Origin: Pseudomonadota bacterium
GTDB taxonomy: Bacteria > Pseudomonadota > Alphaproteobacteria > Rhodospirillales > Magnetospirillaceae
Direction of reading: 5' to 3'
Assembly: GCA_021793155.1 (NCBI GenBank)
Contig: JAJYTF010000021.1
Span: forward strand, 1-64,000
Length of the DNA stretch: 64,000 nucleotides
This document shows positions 63,467 to 64,000 of the stretch, one piece after another. The notes beneath the pieces were generated by a model, which was not told where the DNA came from, searched no databases, and saw only the letters and a program-made list of their open reading frames with translations. How positions within the stretch are numbered: position 1 is the first letter of the stretch; the number at the start of each line of letters is the position of its first letter. The position numbers and the translations under genes are program-made.

Positions 63467-64000
63467 TCACATCGGCGAATCGGCAGCCTCCTTCGGCACG
63501 GCACGGTCCAGGGCAAGATCGTCGGCAGCGGTCCAGCCGCCGCCCAGAGCCTTGGCCAGGAGAACGCTGGCGGTCATTCGCCGGGTCAGAATGTTTACCG
63601 CTGACAGTTGAGCCGACAAGGCAACGTTCTCGGTCGACACCACTTCGAGATAGGTCACCAGGCCTCCGGCATATCGCTTGTTCGCCTGATCCAGCGCCCG
63701 TCGCGCCGCTGCCAGAGCCGCATCCTGCGTCTGCGCCTCCTGCGCCAGCTGCCGCAATGCCGCCAGGTTGTCCTCCACTTCGCCAAAAGCGGTGAGCACG
63801 GTCTGCCGGTAATTGGCGACCGTCTCATCGTAGGCCGCGCGGGCGTTGGCGTTCATCGCATCCAGCCGCCCGCCGTCGAACAGAATCGCCGCTGCCTGGG
63901 GACCGATTCCCCAAATGCGGCTCGGCGCCTCTATCCATTTGCCGGGAGCCGCACTGTCCAGCCCCATCATGGCCGACAGGTCGAATTGAGGATAATAGGC
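63467..64000 (-). CDS. RND efflux outer-membrane factor (OprM/NodT family), C-terminal part
   Basis: The last 177 residues of a TolC-like outer-membrane channel lipoprotein; the rest lies beyond the right edge. The reading frame remains open to 64000 (preceded by YYPQFDLSA, a typical block). Diagnostic blocks are SAAPGKW, DGGRLDAMNANARAAYDETV and NKRYAGGLVTYLEVV. It would form the outer-membrane duct of a three-part drug or metal pump whose other genes are not in view. Confidence 0.9.
   Translation of the reverse strand, partial: AYYPQFDLSAMMGLDSAAPGKWIEAPSRIWGIGPQAAAILFDGGRLDAMNANARAAYDETVANYRQTVLTAFGEVEDNLAALRQLAQEAQTQDAALAAARRALDQANKRYAGGLVTYLEVVSTENVALSAQLSAVNILTRRMTASVLLAKALGGGWTAADDLALDRAVPKEAADSPM

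Overview
The window is GC-rich chromosomal DNA from an alphaproteobacterium, most likely a Magnetospirillum-like member of the Rhodospirillales. Several genes belong to families typical of Alphaproteobacteria (DUF4167, DUF3775, a DUF4164-like coiled coil). Gene orders such as lysC ... ptsP ... prfA-prmC-DUF4167 also fit, as does the wealth of c-di-GMP and chemotaxis receptors. It is mostly housekeeping sequence. I see no prophage, insertion-sequence transposase, CRISPR array, tRNA or rRNA gene.

Layout. 0.5-7 kb: an M23 murein hydrolase, clpB behind a probable heat-shock promoter, and an EAL phosphodiesterase. 7-20 kb: a broken cation-efflux gene, then a long minus-strand run read lysC, nitronate monooxygenase-like, ptsP, rodZ-like, ispG, hisS, hemA, prfA, prmC, DUF4167. 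20-28 kb: ubiG, a YmdB-like phosphoesterase, 5-formyl-THF cyclo-ligase, 6S RNA, zapA and a coiled-coil gene; then purQ-purL-bolA-rarD-grxD on plus, facing rpsD across a perfect terminator. 28-36 kb: a HExxH protein, bluB-trmJ-cimA-ald, and an O-acyltransferase. 36-45 kb: two chemoreceptors flanking cysS-gltX-nadE. 45-53 kb: nicotinate phosphoribosyltransferase-like and class II DAHP synthase genes, a small membrane protein, a radical SAM protein, a Sel1/trypsin-like protease, glutathione reductase and a Tat-signal FAH-fold protein. 53-64 kb: the NfeD/slipin pair, yciB, cytochrome b561, two diguanylate cyclases, a flavin reductase, a DUF3775 protein, an AI-2E-type permease, a 26-codon membrane peptide and the 3' part of an outer-membrane efflux gene.

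How they work together. GltX supplies glutamyl-tRNA both to translation and to HemA (C5 heme pathway), which is notable because most Alphaproteobacteria make 5-aminolevulinate with ALA synthase. PrfA and PrmC form the release-factor and release-factor-methylation pair. NadE and the NAPRTase-like protein both serve NAD synthesis. One EAL protein and two GGDEF proteins suggest local c-di-GMP control. The most distinctive protein is a chemoreceptor with a periplasmic CxxCH heme motif and a C-terminal hemerythrin. The most distinctive non-coding signals are palindromes. Two related 35-bp copies start exactly at the TAG stop codons of cysS and of the DUF3775 gene. A larger multi-hairpin element adjoins the second copy.
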